A DNA stretch of 64,000 bases from Chryseobacterium gleum (lineage in GTDB: Bacteria; Bacteroidota; Bacteroidia; Flavobacteriales; Weeksellaceae): assembly GCF_900636535.1 (NCBI RefSeq), contig NZ_LR134289.1:682001-746000 (forward strand), read 5' to 3'. The position numbers and the translations under genes were made by a program. Shown here one piece after another: positions 8,634-17,533 of this stretch (the first letter of the stretch is position 1; every line of letters starts with the position of its first letter). The notes beneath the pieces were generated by a model. The model was not told where the DNA came from. It ran no database searches and was given only the letters and a program-made list of their open reading frames with translations.

Positions 8634-9227
8634 TTAATAATAGATCTTCCGGCGTTCTATTTTTACCATCTGATCTTTTTCCATTTGTTTTATGGTTCTT
8701 ATCACTGTTTCTACCCGTAATCCAGTAAGTGAAGCAAGCTGCTGGCGCGTAAGCGGAACCTGAAAAGAGTAGGGCGTTTTTTCCTCATGATAACTTTTCA
8801 GATAATCCATAAGCAATTTCAGCTTGGATACGGGATTCTGAAAAGAAAGATTATACAACATGAGGTATTTATAATACATCCTTTCCGCAAGACATTCATA
8901 GACGCTTAAAGAAACTTCGGGATTATTCCGGATCAGGTCCATAAAATTCTCTCTTGGTATTCTGAATACACTTGAATCTTTCATTGCAACGGCATTCATA
9001 GGATATGGTCTGTCCACAAACAATAAAGACTCTCCGAAACTTTGACCGTCTGAGAAGATATTCTGGATAAATTCTTTTCCACCTTCTGTATAATTATTGA
9101 GTTTAATTTTACCTTTTTCAATCTGGTAATAATACATTGGAGACTCTTCTTCCCGGAAAATAATATCTTCTGCCTTATAATCTTTAATTTCGGCACCAAA
9201 TGAAATCAATAAATTTTCAATGATCAT
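8634..9227 (-). CDS. Crp/Fnr-family transcriptional regulator
   Basis: A 197-residue regulator with an N-terminal cyclic-nucleotide-binding-like beta barrel (FREEESPMYYYQIEKGKIKLNN, DGQSFGESLLFVDRPYP) and a C-terminal winged helix (VPLTRQQLASLTGLRVETVIRTIKQMEKDQMVKI). No N-terminal cysteine cluster is present, so it is not an iron-sulfur FNR. The ligand is unknown. A long noncoding region lies upstream, so it may be autoregulated or act on distant genes. Confidence 0.9.
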   Translation of the reverse strand: MIIENLLISFGAEIKDYKAEDIIFREEESPMYYYQIEKGKIKLNNYTEGGKEFIQNIFSDGQSFGESLLFVDRPYPMNAVAMKDSSVFRIPRENFMDLIRNNPEVSLSVYECLAERMYYKYLMLYNLSFQNPVSKLKLLMDYLKSYHEEKTPYSFQVPLTRQQLASLTGLRVETVIRTIKQMEKDQMVKIERRKIYY

Positions 9228-9809
9228 ATTGTAATTTATTTTAATTTTTTAAATGAACATTCGTACTATTCTTGTTTAAAAATTTTCTTAAAATAAAGGA
9301 ACATGGATTTTATTTATTTTTCGAACAACGTGGTACCATTCATATACCACACCTATTCACTTTTTTTGATTATTTCTTTTAACAATATTGATTGAGATCA
9401 TAAAAAAGTATAACGGTAATCAGCTACATTTACAACCCGTCAGAAAGTACATTGTAAATAATGGGAAACTGACTGATAAAAGCTGTTATGATCTTTTGCT
9501 TAAAAAAATAACGTGGTATCTATGTGGTACGCGGTTTTATTTAAATTTTAATCATTTTTTCTTTCTTTGCCAAGGTAAAAATGATGCAAATTCACAAGTA
9601 GATTTTTTTTTAACATATTTATTAACTTAATACAACTTAAATATTATAATCTATTGAATTATAATCATTGAAAATGCGTAAATTTTAACTATATAAAAAT
9701 TATTTTATTCCATTATTAACCTATAAAACACAGATATCAGAGAAAAAAAGACTTTGTACTGATGCGCAAAAGATGTCGCATCTGAAATAAGTAGAGATGA
9801 GAAAGTATT
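9228..9809. other. 582-bp noncoding region with GTGGTA sites
   Basis: No credible gene is seen here; a short open frame at 9388-9630 is low-complexity and has no recognisable domain. It does hold a dyad GTGGTA (9330-9335) with TACCAC (9345-9350), and two direct copies of GTGGTA at 9513-9518 and 9524-9529. These may be regulator binding sites for the flanking Crp-type or LuxR-type genes. The segment 9600-9800 is extremely AT-rich. Confidence 0.5.
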
Positions 9810-10151
9810 ATGAAAAACAAAAAAACTGAACCGAATATTGAGGATTTGAATCAAAAGATTCTTGTACAAGACGAAATTATGGCACTTGCCAAAGCAAATT
9901 CTCCACGTTTGCTGAATAAATTCAGACTCGTCTATCCTGATTTTTTTAAAAAGTTATCTGCTATACAGCCTTCGCTAAAAAACTCTGAATTGATCTTTTG
10001 TATCTATCTTAAGCTCAATATGACCACCAAGGAAATTGCAACCTGTATTTTTGTAACGCCCAAAGCCATACAAAACAGGAAAAACAGGATCAGAAAAAAA
10101 CTTAATATTCCTTCGGAATTTGATATCTACAAATGGTTTAATGAAATTTAA
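9810..10151 (+). CDS. Small LuxR-type helix-turn-helix protein
   Basis: A 113-residue protein whose C-terminal half is a LuxR/GerE-like HTH: LKNSELIFCIYLKLNMTTKEIATCIF, then VTPKAIQNRKNRIRKKLNI. The TKEIA and RKKLNI motifs are those of the recognition-helix region in Bacteroidota regulators of this kind. The N-terminal 50 residues are helical (a possible short coiled segment) and carry no receiver or sensor domain. Such HTH domains normally end a long tetratricopeptide-repeat membrane protein; here the domain stands alone. ATG at 9810 is the only reasonable start. No partner gene is adjacent. Confidence 0.75.
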   Translation: MKNKKTEPNIEDLNQKILVQDEIMALAKANSPRLLNKFRLVYPDFFKKLSAIQPSLKNSELIFCIYLKLNMTTKEIATCIFVTPKAIQNRKNRIRKKLNIPSEFDIYKWFNEI

Positions 10152-10165
10152 ACCATTTTTTTTGT

Positions 10166-10897
10166 TTAAATTTCAATGACAGCCTGATCCAGATCATGAT
10201 ATAACAGAATTTTCCAGTGGTTCTGCCTTGCTTCTTTTTCCCATTTAAGCCTTAATTCCATTGCTTTCCTGCCATCAAAGTCACTTTTATAAGCCAGATG
10301 ATACTTCAGATAAGAAGCCTGTGGAAGATCATCGGCACCATAGAAAACCGTTTCCTCATTTTCCCTGATCCAGAAAACCTGCATAAACGGAGTATGCCCG
10401 CCGGCCACTTCATATGAAATTTCATCTGTAATCTGACCTTTATCTTCATTCATCCAGATAATATTGGGCAGCTGGATCAATTTTTCCAGCACATCAAAAT
10501 CAAAAGAAGGATTGCCTTTATTTTCCATCGCAAAATCCAGTTCACGTTTCTGTATATAAATCTGAGCATTGGGAAAAGTTGCTTCAAAACCATTATCTTT
10601 AAGGGTTACCGCTCCTTCGATATGATCTTTGTGAAGATGGGAAAATAATAATTTAGTGATCTGCCCGGGAAGAATATTTTCTTTTTCCAGAATTTCAGAA
10701 ATTACCGTTGCTCCGGAATCATTTTTCCAGCCAATCCCTGCATCCAGAAGAATATAATCATTTTCAGTAATGATGAGAAAAGGCTGCACAGACATTTTAA
10801 TTCCTCCAACCTGATCAAAATTTTCATCTGTTAAAAGTGTAAAATCCTTAGTTTTGCTTGCCGAAAAATTACCTTCTTTAAGTGGAATGATTTTCAT
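10166..10897 (-). CDS. MBL-fold metallo-hydrolase
   Basis: A metallo-beta-lactamase-fold hydrolase of about 243 residues. The metal site motif is SHLHKDHIEG, with further ligands in AGGHTPF and in the C-terminal LYHDLD region. It resembles the quorum-quenching/lactonase-like N-acyl-homoserine-lactone-hydrolase branch, but the substrate is unknown. The frame is open back to 10945, but the start at 10897 (MKIIPLKEGNFSASKTKDF) is better: it matches the family's beginning, and the 16 extra residues upstream look noncoding. It converges with the LuxR-type gene with only 14 bp between stops. Confidence 0.85.
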   Translation of the reverse strand: MKIIPLKEGNFSASKTKDFTLLTDENFDQVGGIKMSVQPFLIITENDYILLDAGIGWKNDSGATVISEILEKENILPGQITKLLFSHLHKDHIEGAVTLKDNGFEATFPNAQIYIQKRELDFAMENKGNPSFDFDVLEKLIQLPNIIWMNEDKGQITDEISYEVAGGHTPFMQVFWIRENEETVFYGADDLPQASYLKYHLAYKSDFDGRKAMELRLKWEKEARQNHWKILLYHDLDQAVIEI

Positions 10898-11147
10898 GCT
10901 GCAAATTTCTTTAATAATTCCAATATGTAAAAGGTTTTTCATCAATATATATCATCAATAAAAACAATGATACGGCACCCTTTTGAAATCATTCTACTTA
11001 CCATAGCCTCAGTGATTATTTATAAAAAATGTGAAGTCTTAAACCGGGAAATTTCTTTTTTTAATGATTATCTTTGATCTCTTAAAAAATCTGACCCTAT
11101 AAAATCAAACGTCAGAAAGATTCATTTCAAACAAAATTTTACACGTA

Positions 11148-12344
11148 ATGCAGGAGAGTTCTACCCATGGTATTTCCCGGACGGTTATCTGGCTAATGGC
11201 CATTATTTCCGGACTTGTAGTTGCCAATAATTATTATAACCAGCCGCTACTGGCCCTCATTTCAGAAGAACTTCAGATTCCTGAGAGTTCAGCAAGTAAA
11301 ATTTCTGTGCTTACCCAGATTGGTTATGCATTGGGATTATTACTGATTGTACCATTAGGTGATAAATTCTTTCGTAAAAAATTAATTTTAATTGATTTAT
11401 TTCTTGTTTTCGGATCACTTGTATGGATGACTTTTGCCAATCAGCTATGGATGCTGTATGCAGCAAGTCTTCTGATCGGGGCAACTTCCGTTATTCCACA
11501 GCTTTTTGTGCCTATTGCAGCAGAACTTTCATCAGATAAGGAAAAATCGGGCAATATCGGACTGGTAATGTCAGGATTGCTGCTGGGAATTCTTTTATCC
11601 CGTTTTATCGGAGGTATTGTTGGTGAAGTGTGGGGCTGGAGAGCAATGTTTGGTATTGCAGCAGGACTGATGATACTGGTTTGGGTGGCTGTCTATAAAA
11701 TGCTGCCTGAGCTATCTCCGAACTTTAAAGGAACTTATAAAGAACTGATGCGTTCTGTTGCCCATCTTGCGAAAACCCAACCGGTTCTTCAGCTGGCATC
11801 TTTCCGTGGGGCAATGGCTTTCGGGTCTATGTGTGCCTTATTTACGACATTGGTTTTCCATATGGAGAAACCGCCTTTCAATGCAGGTTCTTCTGTAGTG
11901 GGAAGTTTTGGACTGGCGGGAGCGGTAGGAGCTTTGGCCGCTGCAAAGGTGGGAAAACTGCAAAAATATCTTGATATTAACCGGATTATATTGTATTCCC
12001 TGCTGATTGTCATTGGAAGCTGGGGATTTACCTACTTTGCAGGAGAAACCTACTGGGGACTTATTGTCGGAGTAATTCTTGTTGACCTGGGAGTGCAATC
12101 CAGCCATATTATGAACCAGACCAATTATTTTTTACTTAAATCCAATGCCGTAAACAGACTGAATACAGTTTATATGGTATCTTACTTTATTGGTGGATCG
12201 CTGGGAACCTGGCTGGCTTCTATTGCATGGCAAAAGGCACAATGGGGTGGTGTATGCTTTGTAGGTACTACATTTGGAGTATTGGGTCTGATTGCGCATA
12301 TTTTGTTTTCAAAAAAAGTAAATAAAGCTGCCATAGGGAAATAA
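11148..12344 (+). CDS. MFS transporter
   Basis: A 398-residue major facilitator superfamily permease with about 12 predicted membrane helices. It opens with NNYYNQPLLALISEEL; the loop between helices 2 and 3 reads GDKFFRKKLI, a variant of the MFS GxxxDRxGRR signature. Overall it looks like the AraJ/YnfM-type drug-efflux branch. There is no nearby regulator in the same direction, and 133 bp separate it from the next gene. Substrate unknown. Confidence 0.88.
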   Translation: MQESSTHGISRTVIWLMAIISGLVVANNYYNQPLLALISEELQIPESSASKISVLTQIGYALGLLLIVPLGDKFFRKKLILIDLFLVFGSLVWMTFANQLWMLYAASLLIGATSVIPQLFVPIAAELSSDKEKSGNIGLVMSGLLLGILLSRFIGGIVGEVWGWRAMFGIAAGLMILVWVAVYKMLPELSPNFKGTYKELMRSVAHLAKTQPVLQLASFRGAMAFGSMCALFTTLVFHMEKPPFNAGSSVVGSFGLAGAVGALAAAKVGKLQKYLDINRIILYSLLIVIGSWGFTYFAGETYWGLIVGVILVDLGVQSSHIMNQTNYFLLKSNAVNRLNTVYMVSYFIGGSLGTWLASIAWQKAQWGGVCFVGTTFGVLGLIAHILFSKKVNKAAIGK

Positions 12345-12403
12345 TTATTTATTTTAATGGGTATTTTAGAACGCTGATAGTTGCTTCTTTAAATACAAAA
12401 CTA

Positions 12404-12447
12404 AATGTAATAATTTTTGTTACATTAAATAAATTGTAGTAAATTTG
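12404..12447 (+). promoter_or_regulatory. Bacteroidota-type promoter with overlapping dyad
   Basis: TTG at 12417-12419, a 20-nt spacer and TAAATTTG at 12440-12447 match the Bacteroidota sigma-A pattern (TTG, 19-21 nt, TAnnTTTG). A perfect inverted repeat AATGTAA (12404-12410) / TTACATT (12420-12426) straddles the -33 element, a likely operator. It drives the DsbA-family gene at 12478. Confidence 0.65.
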
Positions 12448-12477
12448 TATCATTAATTTGATTTAAAATTCAATAGA

Positions 12478-13179
12478 ATGAAAATAGAAATCTGGTCGGA
12501 CGTAATGTGTCCGTTTTGCTATATCGGAAAAAATAATTTTGAACAGGCGTTAAGTAAACTTCCATTTAAAGATGAAGTAGAAGTGGAATGGAAAAGTTTT
12601 CAGCTGGATCCAACTTTAGATCCGAACAAAACTCAGGATACCCTTCAATATTTCAGAGAGAAAAAAGGAGTTGCCGAAGCTCAGGCTACTCAAATGCTGG
12701 GACAGGTTACCCAAATGCGAAAAGGAGCCGGAATTGATTTTAATTTTGGACAAACTTTGATCACCAATACTTTCAGCGCTCACAAATTGCTTCATTTAGC
12801 TAAGAAGCACAACAAATCCAATGAAATGGAAGAGGCATTATTTATTGCTCACTTTATTGACGGTAAAAATGTAGGTGATACTGAAGTTTTAATTGCTCTT
12901 GCTGAAAGTCTTGGACTTGATAAAGATGAAGCCAGAGAAGCTGTTACAACAGATCAACTAGATGATGAAGTCAACCAGGATATTCAGGAGGCAAGAAACA
13001 ATGGGATTTCCGGAGTTCCTTTCTTTGTTCTGAATGGTAAATATGCCGTTTCAGGAGCACAGCCTGCTGAAGTATTTGAAAATGCACTTCAGCAAACCTA
13101 TAAAGAAACGGTGAGTCCGTTTAAGGATCTTTCCGGTAGCAGTGGAGCAGCATGCGATGCTGATGGATGCAGTATTTAA
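12478..13179 (+). CDS. DsbA-family oxidoreductase (FrnE-like)
   Basis: A 233-residue thioredoxin-fold protein of the DsbA/FrnE subfamily (2-hydroxychromene-2-carboxylate-isomerase-like). The active site is CPFC at residues 11-14 within MKIEIWSDVM-CPFC-YIG; a helical insertion follows, and the cis-Pro loop is SGVPFF. There is no signal peptide, so it is cytosolic, as FrnE proteins are. The C-terminal tail (ACDADGC) adds two cysteines, which FrnE-type proteins use as a second redox pair. The role is probably disulfide exchange under oxidative stress. It has its own promoter and terminator. Confidence 0.92.
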   Translation: MKIEIWSDVMCPFCYIGKNNFEQALSKLPFKDEVEVEWKSFQLDPTLDPNKTQDTLQYFREKKGVAEAQATQMLGQVTQMRKGAGIDFNFGQTLITNTFSAHKLLHLAKKHNKSNEMEEALFIAHFIDGKNVGDTEVLIALAESLGLDKDEAREAVTTDQLDDEVNQDIQEARNNGISGVPFFVLNGKYAVSGAQPAEVFENALQQTYKETVSPFKDLSGSSGAACDADGCSI

Positions 13180-13185
13180 AATATG

Positions 13186-13220
13186 AAAACCCCAAAACAA
13201 ATATTTGTTTTGGGGTTTTT
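13186..13220 (+). terminator. Terminator of the DsbA-family gene
   Basis: A 34-nt perfect palindrome: AAAACCCCAAAACAAAT (13186-13202) followed directly by its complement (13203-13219), ending in a T run. The strong CCCC/GGGG core makes it a very stable hairpin. Confidence 0.9.
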
Positions 13221-13288
13221 AATTAGGTATACATTTGAATATTTATATATTTGAAAGACTTCAATGAAATCCTTTAATATTTAAGAAA

Positions 13289-13663
13289 ATGAACATTAAC
13301 ATTTTTAGATATACCTCAATTATTTCTTACCTGTTCATTATTTTAATGGGACAAATGACAGGATTACCATTTATTTTTTGGCTTCTATTTAATGCTTTTG
13401 ATTTCTGGAATATAGAACAAATTTTTGCTGTATCAGGGCTTTTAGGTGCTATACTTAATGTTACAAGATGGAAAAATAAAGTACCCATAACAATTTTAAG
13501 TTTTGTGATGATGCTTTCACCCATTATGAGCAGGATAGTGCAAACTCCCATAGAAAAGTTTAATTATTTTGCTTTCAAGATTCCTTTATTTCTGTTTATT
13601 GTATGTTATATAATATTTATTGTTCTTAATGCAAAAAAAGGAAAACCTATTGTATCTTTGTAA
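13289..13663 (+). CDS. Small integral membrane protein, unknown function
   Basis: A 124-residue protein that is mostly hydrophobic, with about four membrane segments (SYLFIILMGQMTGLPFIFWLL; IFAVSGLLGAILNV; ITILSFVMMLSPIM; IPLFLFIVCYIIFIVL) and short charged loops, ending in a basic tail (NAKKGK). I recognise no family. It has no close operon partner: a terminator lies upstream and 35 bp separate it from the nucleosidase gene downstream. Confidence 0.6.
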   Translation: MNINIFRYTSIISYLFIILMGQMTGLPFIFWLLFNAFDFWNIEQIFAVSGLLGAILNVTRWKNKVPITILSFVMMLSPIMSRIVQTPIEKFNYFAFKIPLFLFIVCYIIFIVLNAKKGKPIVSL

Positions 13664-13698
13664 TACAATGTCAATAGCTGTATAAATCTGATTTCTCA

Positions 13699-14280
13699 AT
13701 GATAAAAATTAACGACGAAACCCAATATTCAATTGATGATACTCTTTTTGTTTTTGCATTAGATTCCGAAGCAGGAACTGTATTTGATGATAAAAACAAA
13801 TTAATTACAGGCATCGGAAAAGTGAATGCTGCTATAGAACTAACCAAAGAAATTCATGCCAGAAAACCTAAATTGATTGTCAACTTAGGTTCTGCCGGAA
13901 GCAAAGGATTTCACAAAGGTGAGGTGGTATGCTGCACAAAATTCATCCAGAGAGATATGGATGTAAGAGGGCTTGGATTTAAACTGTATGAGACTCCGCT
14001 TTCCGGAGTGCCACCTGTACTGGAATACGGTCTTAAAATGGATGCATTGAAAGAAGGCATCTGCGGTAGCGGCGACAGTTTTGAAATGAACCATTCCGAA
14101 ACCGATTATAATATTGTAGACATGGAAGCTTATCCACTGGCATTGATTGCCCAAAAGGAAAATATTCCGTTTTTATGCCTGAAATATATTTCTGATGATG
14201 CAGGAAGTGATGCCGCAGACGACTGGAGCGCACAGGTACATCTGGCTTCTGAAGCATTTAAGAAGATTCTTTTTTCATAA
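13699..14280 (+). CDS. Phosphorylase-superfamily nucleosidase (MTA/SAH nucleosidase-like)
   Basis: A 193-residue protein of the PNP_UDP_1 superfamily that probably hydrolyses the glycosidic bond of a nucleoside such as 5'-methylthioadenosine or S-adenosylhomocysteine. Landmarks are FALDSEAGTVFDD, ITGIGKVNAAIE, LIVNLGSAGS, CGSGDSFEM, and VDMEAYPLALIAQ, the substrate-binding region, followed by CLKYISDDA with the catalytic Asp. It is shorter than MtnN (about 230 residues), mainly in the central loops. Cytosolic, with a probable terminator downstream. Confidence 0.85.
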   Translation: MIKINDETQYSIDDTLFVFALDSEAGTVFDDKNKLITGIGKVNAAIELTKEIHARKPKLIVNLGSAGSKGFHKGEVVCCTKFIQRDMDVRGLGFKLYETPLSGVPPVLEYGLKMDALKEGICGSGDSFEMNHSETDYNIVDMEAYPLALIAQKENIPFLCLKYISDDAGSDAADDWSAQVHLASEAFKKILFS

Positions 14281-14287
14281 ATAATAC

Positions 14288-14316
14288 AATCCTGGACACG
14301 CTTCAGGATTTTGTTT
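14288..14316 (+). terminator. Terminator after the nucleosidase gene
   Basis: A stem AATCCTG (14288-14294) / CAGGATT (14304-14310) with a 9-nt loop, followed by a T-rich stretch (TTGTTTTC), 7 bp after the stop codon. Confidence 0.65.
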
Positions 14317-14347
14317 TCTGTTTATTTTTTACCTTCACTCCTTTAGT

Positions 14348-15142
14348 ATGAAAGTCACTTTTTATCAACCTTTACATCCCATTCTTAAAGAATATATTGA
14401 AGGATATTACTTTGTGGAAAAAGATGACAGCCATGAGCCGGTCAGATACCTCACATTTCCGGATAATTATTTTATCATGTCAGCTTGTCAGGATGTTTCT
14501 ATTGTTCAGAATAAAGGATGGGTGGAAATCAGAAGGTCTGCAACTGAGAATATTGTGATTGATTTTGTATTCAGATGCTCTGTTCCTACCGAAATTCTTT
14601 ATCAGCAATCCGTTAATGAAGTTACGGTTTACTTCAAGCCATTAGGAATTTATCATTTTTATGATGCCGTTAAAAGCGATGACCTTCAGCGGGAAATTCA
14701 TTGTTCTGATTTTAAAGAAACCATGAATGTTATTTTAAAAGAATCTGACAGAAATATACAAATTGAAATGCTGGAAAAATACTGGCTTTCCAAATTCATA
14801 AAGAAAGATTTACAGCTGGCTTACAGCATTTTGAATGATTTTGAAACCAAAATGAGCATTGAAGAAATTGCAGATAAAAATAAAATAACAAGGCAGTATG
14901 TGAATAAGATTTCCCGGCGATATCTCGCTAAACCCGCTTCAGAATTCAGAAAAATCCAGCGTTTCCGAAATGTGCTGATTTCAAATAAAAAGACCAGAAA
15001 TCTTACAGAGCTTTCTTATGAGAACCTGTTTTATGACCAGTCCCATCTTATTAAAGATTTTAAAGAGCTTACCAGAATCAATCCCGGAAAATTCTTTGAC
15101 CATGTAGATACTGAGAAAAATAATATCTGGCTGTTTATCTGA
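14348..15142 (+). CDS. AraC-family transcriptional regulator
   Basis: A 264-residue regulator with an N-terminal ligand-binding-like domain of the type found in many Bacteroidota AraC proteins (YQPLHPILKEYIEGYYFVEKD, FPDNYFIMS) and a C-terminal double HTH (MSIEEIADKNKITRQYVNKISRRYL; ELSYENLFYDQSHLIKDFKELTRINPGKF). The inducer is unknown. The following S41 peptidase gene has its own -7 box, so co-transcription is not required. Confidence 0.85.
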   Translation: MKVTFYQPLHPILKEYIEGYYFVEKDDSHEPVRYLTFPDNYFIMSACQDVSIVQNKGWVEIRRSATENIVIDFVFRCSVPTEILYQQSVNEVTVYFKPLGIYHFYDAVKSDDLQREIHCSDFKETMNVILKESDRNIQIEMLEKYWLSKFIKKDLQLAYSILNDFETKMSIEEIADKNKITRQYVNKISRRYLAKPASEFRKIQRFRNVLISNKKTRNLTELSYENLFYDQSHLIKDFKELTRINPGKFFDHVDTEKNNIWLFI

Positions 15143-15179
15143 GTTTCCATTTTTACAATTCCCATCAACTTCATTGAAA

Positions 15180-15187
15180 TACATTTG
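15180..15187 (+). promoter_or_regulatory. Candidate -7 box of the S41 peptidase gene
   Basis: TACATTTG matches TAnnTTTG 24 bp before the peptidase ATG. No clear TTG lies at the right distance upstream, so this is a partial match. Confidence 0.4.
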
Positions 15188-15211
15188 CTGAAATATTAAA
15201 TACTTATTTCA

Positions 15212-16222
15212 ATGAAAAAAATAGGCATAGGTTTCTGCTTTTTTATCTCCTTATTCGTTGCTGCGCAGAAAAATGATGTTCAAGCTGTACTTTCTGATAT
15301 TACAAAAAAGGTGAAAGACTATTATATTGACAAAGACGCCTTTAAAAAAGTAGATTCTTTATTTCAGGATGAACTGAAAAAAGGAACGTTTAACCCACTC
15401 AATAAAAATGATTTTGCAGCATTTCTCACCCAAAAACTGAGAACCACTGTTAAGGATGAACATTTTTTTGTGAAATATCTTGAAAACTATACTCCTGAAC
15501 AACGGATGAGCGAGAAGGAAGAAGAGGCGTTAAACAATGATCACAACCGTCTTGAAAATTTTGGATTTGAAACAGTACAGAGACTTCCGGGAAATATTGG
15601 TTACATCAATTACAAAGGCTTTGCTTCTCCCGCTGCCAGTGAAAAAACACTGGCTGCTGCTATGGATTTTGTGGCGAATACCCATGCACTGATTATTGAT
15701 CTCAGAGAAAACGGTGGAGGAGAAAACGGTATGCTTCTTTTGTTTTTGAGTTACTTTTTTGATCAGAAAACAGATCTTTATACCACGTATTTCAGACATG
15801 ATCATAAAACAGTTATCAACAGTACCCAGACTAAAGTTACCGGACAAAAATACCTCCATAAAAAGATCTATATTCTTACCAGTAAAAAGACATTTTCGGC
15901 CGGAGAGGGAGTAGCTTACTTTTTGCAGCAAAATAAACTTGCTGAAGTAATAGGTGAAACAACAGGGGGTGCCGCCAATCCTGTAGATCACTTTATGGTC
16001 CGGAATCAATATTTACTGCTTGTTCCGGCAGGAAAAATAACCGCTTTAGCAACTGGTAAGAACTGGGAACATATTGGAGTAATCCCTGATCAGAAAGTCA
16101 AAAGCGAAGATGCTTTAAAAACTGCCCATAGCGTAATTTTAAAAAATTTTTTAATTACAGGTACAAAAACAGAACTTACATTGCCGGAAATAAAAAATCT
16201 TATTAATAAATTAGAACAATAA
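15212..16222 (+). CDS. S41 family peptidase, secreted
   Basis: A 336-residue S41 peptidase with a signal peptide (MKKIGIGFCFFISLFVAAQ). The N-terminal region (25-110) is helical and similar to that of the tricorn/IRBP-like S41 branch. Then come NIGYINYKGFASP, ALIIDLRENGGGENGM, and KKTFSAGEGVAYFLQQ with the probable nucleophile Ser, followed by VIGETTGGAANPV. The C-terminal tail (ILKNFLITGTKTELTLPE) is typical of retinoid-binding-like bacterial S41 proteins. Substrate unknown. The GNAT gene follows 9 bp later and is probably co-transcribed. Confidence 0.88.
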   Translation: MKKIGIGFCFFISLFVAAQKNDVQAVLSDITKKVKDYYIDKDAFKKVDSLFQDELKKGTFNPLNKNDFAAFLTQKLRTTVKDEHFFVKYLENYTPEQRMSEKEEEALNNDHNRLENFGFETVQRLPGNIGYINYKGFASPAASEKTLAAAMDFVANTHALIIDLRENGGGENGMLLLFLSYFFDQKTDLYTTYFRHDHKTVINSTQTKVTGQKYLHKKIYILTSKKTFSAGEGVAYFLQQNKLAEVIGETTGGAANPVDHFMVRNQYLLLVPAGKITALATGKNWEHIGVIPDQKVKSEDALKTAHSVILKNFLITGTKTELTLPEIKNLINKLEQ

Positions 16223-16231
16223 ATATACAAT

Positions 16232-16753
16232 ATGTCATCAGTAATCATTATTAAATCCGGAGAAAAAGACCTCGAAATACTTCAAAATATTGGTATACAA
16301 ACCTTCACTGAAACGTTTGCAGAAGATAATACTGAAGAGGCTATGAAAAAGTATCTGGAAGAAAGCTTTAATACTGAAAAGATAAAGTCTGAGTTGAATA
16401 ATCCTGATTCTCTTTTCTATATTGCCTGGGAAGAAGACAATCCGGTTGGTTACCTGAAAGTGAATTCCGGAAAGGCGCAGACTGAGCTTCAGGATGAGAC
16501 CAGCCTGGAAATTGAAAGGATTTATGTAAAGAAAAGTCATCACGGGAAAAAAGTAGGGCAGCTTCTTTATAACCAGGCTCTGGAAACGGCTCAACAGCTT
16601 GGTAAATCATACCTTTGGCTTGGAGTGTGGGAGAAAAACCTTCGGGCTATCAATTTCTACAGTAAAAACGGATTTGTTGAATTTGATAAACATATTTTCA
16701 GACTGGGAGAAGAAGAGCAGACCGATCTGATGATGAAAAAAATACTGGATTAG
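16232..16753 (+). CDS. GNAT N-acetyltransferase
   Basis: A 173-residue Gcn5-related acetyltransferase: FTETFAEDNTEEAMKKYLEESF at the start, the strand LEIERIYVKKSHHGKKVGQLLYNQALETAQ holding the acetyl-CoA pyrophosphate loop (a divergent Q/RxxGxG/A as HHGKKVG), and LWLGVWEKNLRAINFYSKNGF, the RimI/SpeG-like motif B. It most resembles the diamine or small-molecule acetyltransferases of Bacteroidota. The acceptor is unknown. Nine bp after the S41 peptidase gene. Confidence 0.88.
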   Translation: MSSVIIIKSGEKDLEILQNIGIQTFTETFAEDNTEEAMKKYLEESFNTEKIKSELNNPDSLFYIAWEEDNPVGYLKVNSGKAQTELQDETSLEIERIYVKKSHHGKKVGQLLYNQALETAQQLGKSYLWLGVWEKNLRAINFYSKNGFVEFDKHIFRLGEEEQTDLMMKKILD

Positions 16754-16814
16754 TTTTTGCCCGCAGATGGCGCATATGATTACATAATATTTCTCATACT
16801 TTCTGAATATTAGC

Positions 16815-17402
16815 ATGAAAAACTCCGAATTTATAAAACAGATCAACCGATATTATCCTTTATCTGAGGAAACTATTAAAGATTTATTGGATATCTGCAC
16901 AGAAGAATACTATCACAAGAATGATCTTCTGCTGGAATCAGGTGCCATGGCAAGATATTATTACTTTATAAAATCAGGATTGATAGGCTATTATACTGTT
17001 GATGAACAGGCAAATAACATTTACAAAATCTTCTTCGAGGAAAACAGTTTTGTTGCTTCTACGGCCGCCATTATTAAAAATGAACCCAGCGACTTCAATA
17101 TCATCGCCCTGGAAGACTGTTCAGTAATACAATATCCTGCAAAAGCTTATCGTGAGTTATTAAAAAAATATCATGACCTCGCTCTTTTTCATATGTATTA
17201 TCTTGAAAAAAATTGGGTAGTAAACAAAGAACCTCTGGAAGTTTCCCTCAAATACGAAACGGCAAAAAAACGATATTTGGAGCTACTTGAAAACACCTCT
17301 CTTTATAACAGGTTAAAACAACATCATATTGCTTCTTACTTGGGAATTACACCTACACAGCTCAGCCGGATCAAAAAGGAGATTAATGGAGATAAATACT
17401 GA
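16815..17402 (+). CDS. Crp/Fnr-family transcriptional regulator
   Basis: A 195-residue regulator: a cNMP-binding-like barrel (YHKNDLLLESGAMARYYYFIKSGLIGYYTVDEQ; FFEENSFVASTAAI) and a C-terminal HTH (QHHIASYLGITPTQLSRIKKEI). It is the NtcA/Crp-like type common in Bacteroidota, without a cysteine cluster. The short upstream gap (61 bp) contains decayed repeat-like sequence (GCCCGCAGATGGCGCA). Confidence 0.88.
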   Translation: MKNSEFIKQINRYYPLSEETIKDLLDICTEEYYHKNDLLLESGAMARYYYFIKSGLIGYYTVDEQANNIYKIFFEENSFVASTAAIIKNEPSDFNIIALEDCSVIQYPAKAYRELLKKYHDLALFHMYYLEKNWVVNKEPLEVSLKYETAKKRYLELLENTSLYNRLKQHHIASYLGITPTQLSRIKKEINGDKY

Positions 17403-17533
17403 TTAAATTACCACACACTTTTAATAATCAAACGATAAAGTGATTTATTTCATGTTTCTGGGATATATCGTATCATTATGCTAAATTTACATTATATCAC
17501 AAATAAGAGATATAAATAAAATATTGACAAGAC

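Noticed and set aside
9388-9630. Open frame of 80 codons upstream of the LuxR-type gene
   Set aside because: Low-complexity, AT-driven composition with no domain, no partner and no promoter; treated as noncoding.
15530-16009. Open frame of 159 codons antisense to the S41 gene
   Set aside because: Fully inside a confident peptidase gene, with no recognisable domain.
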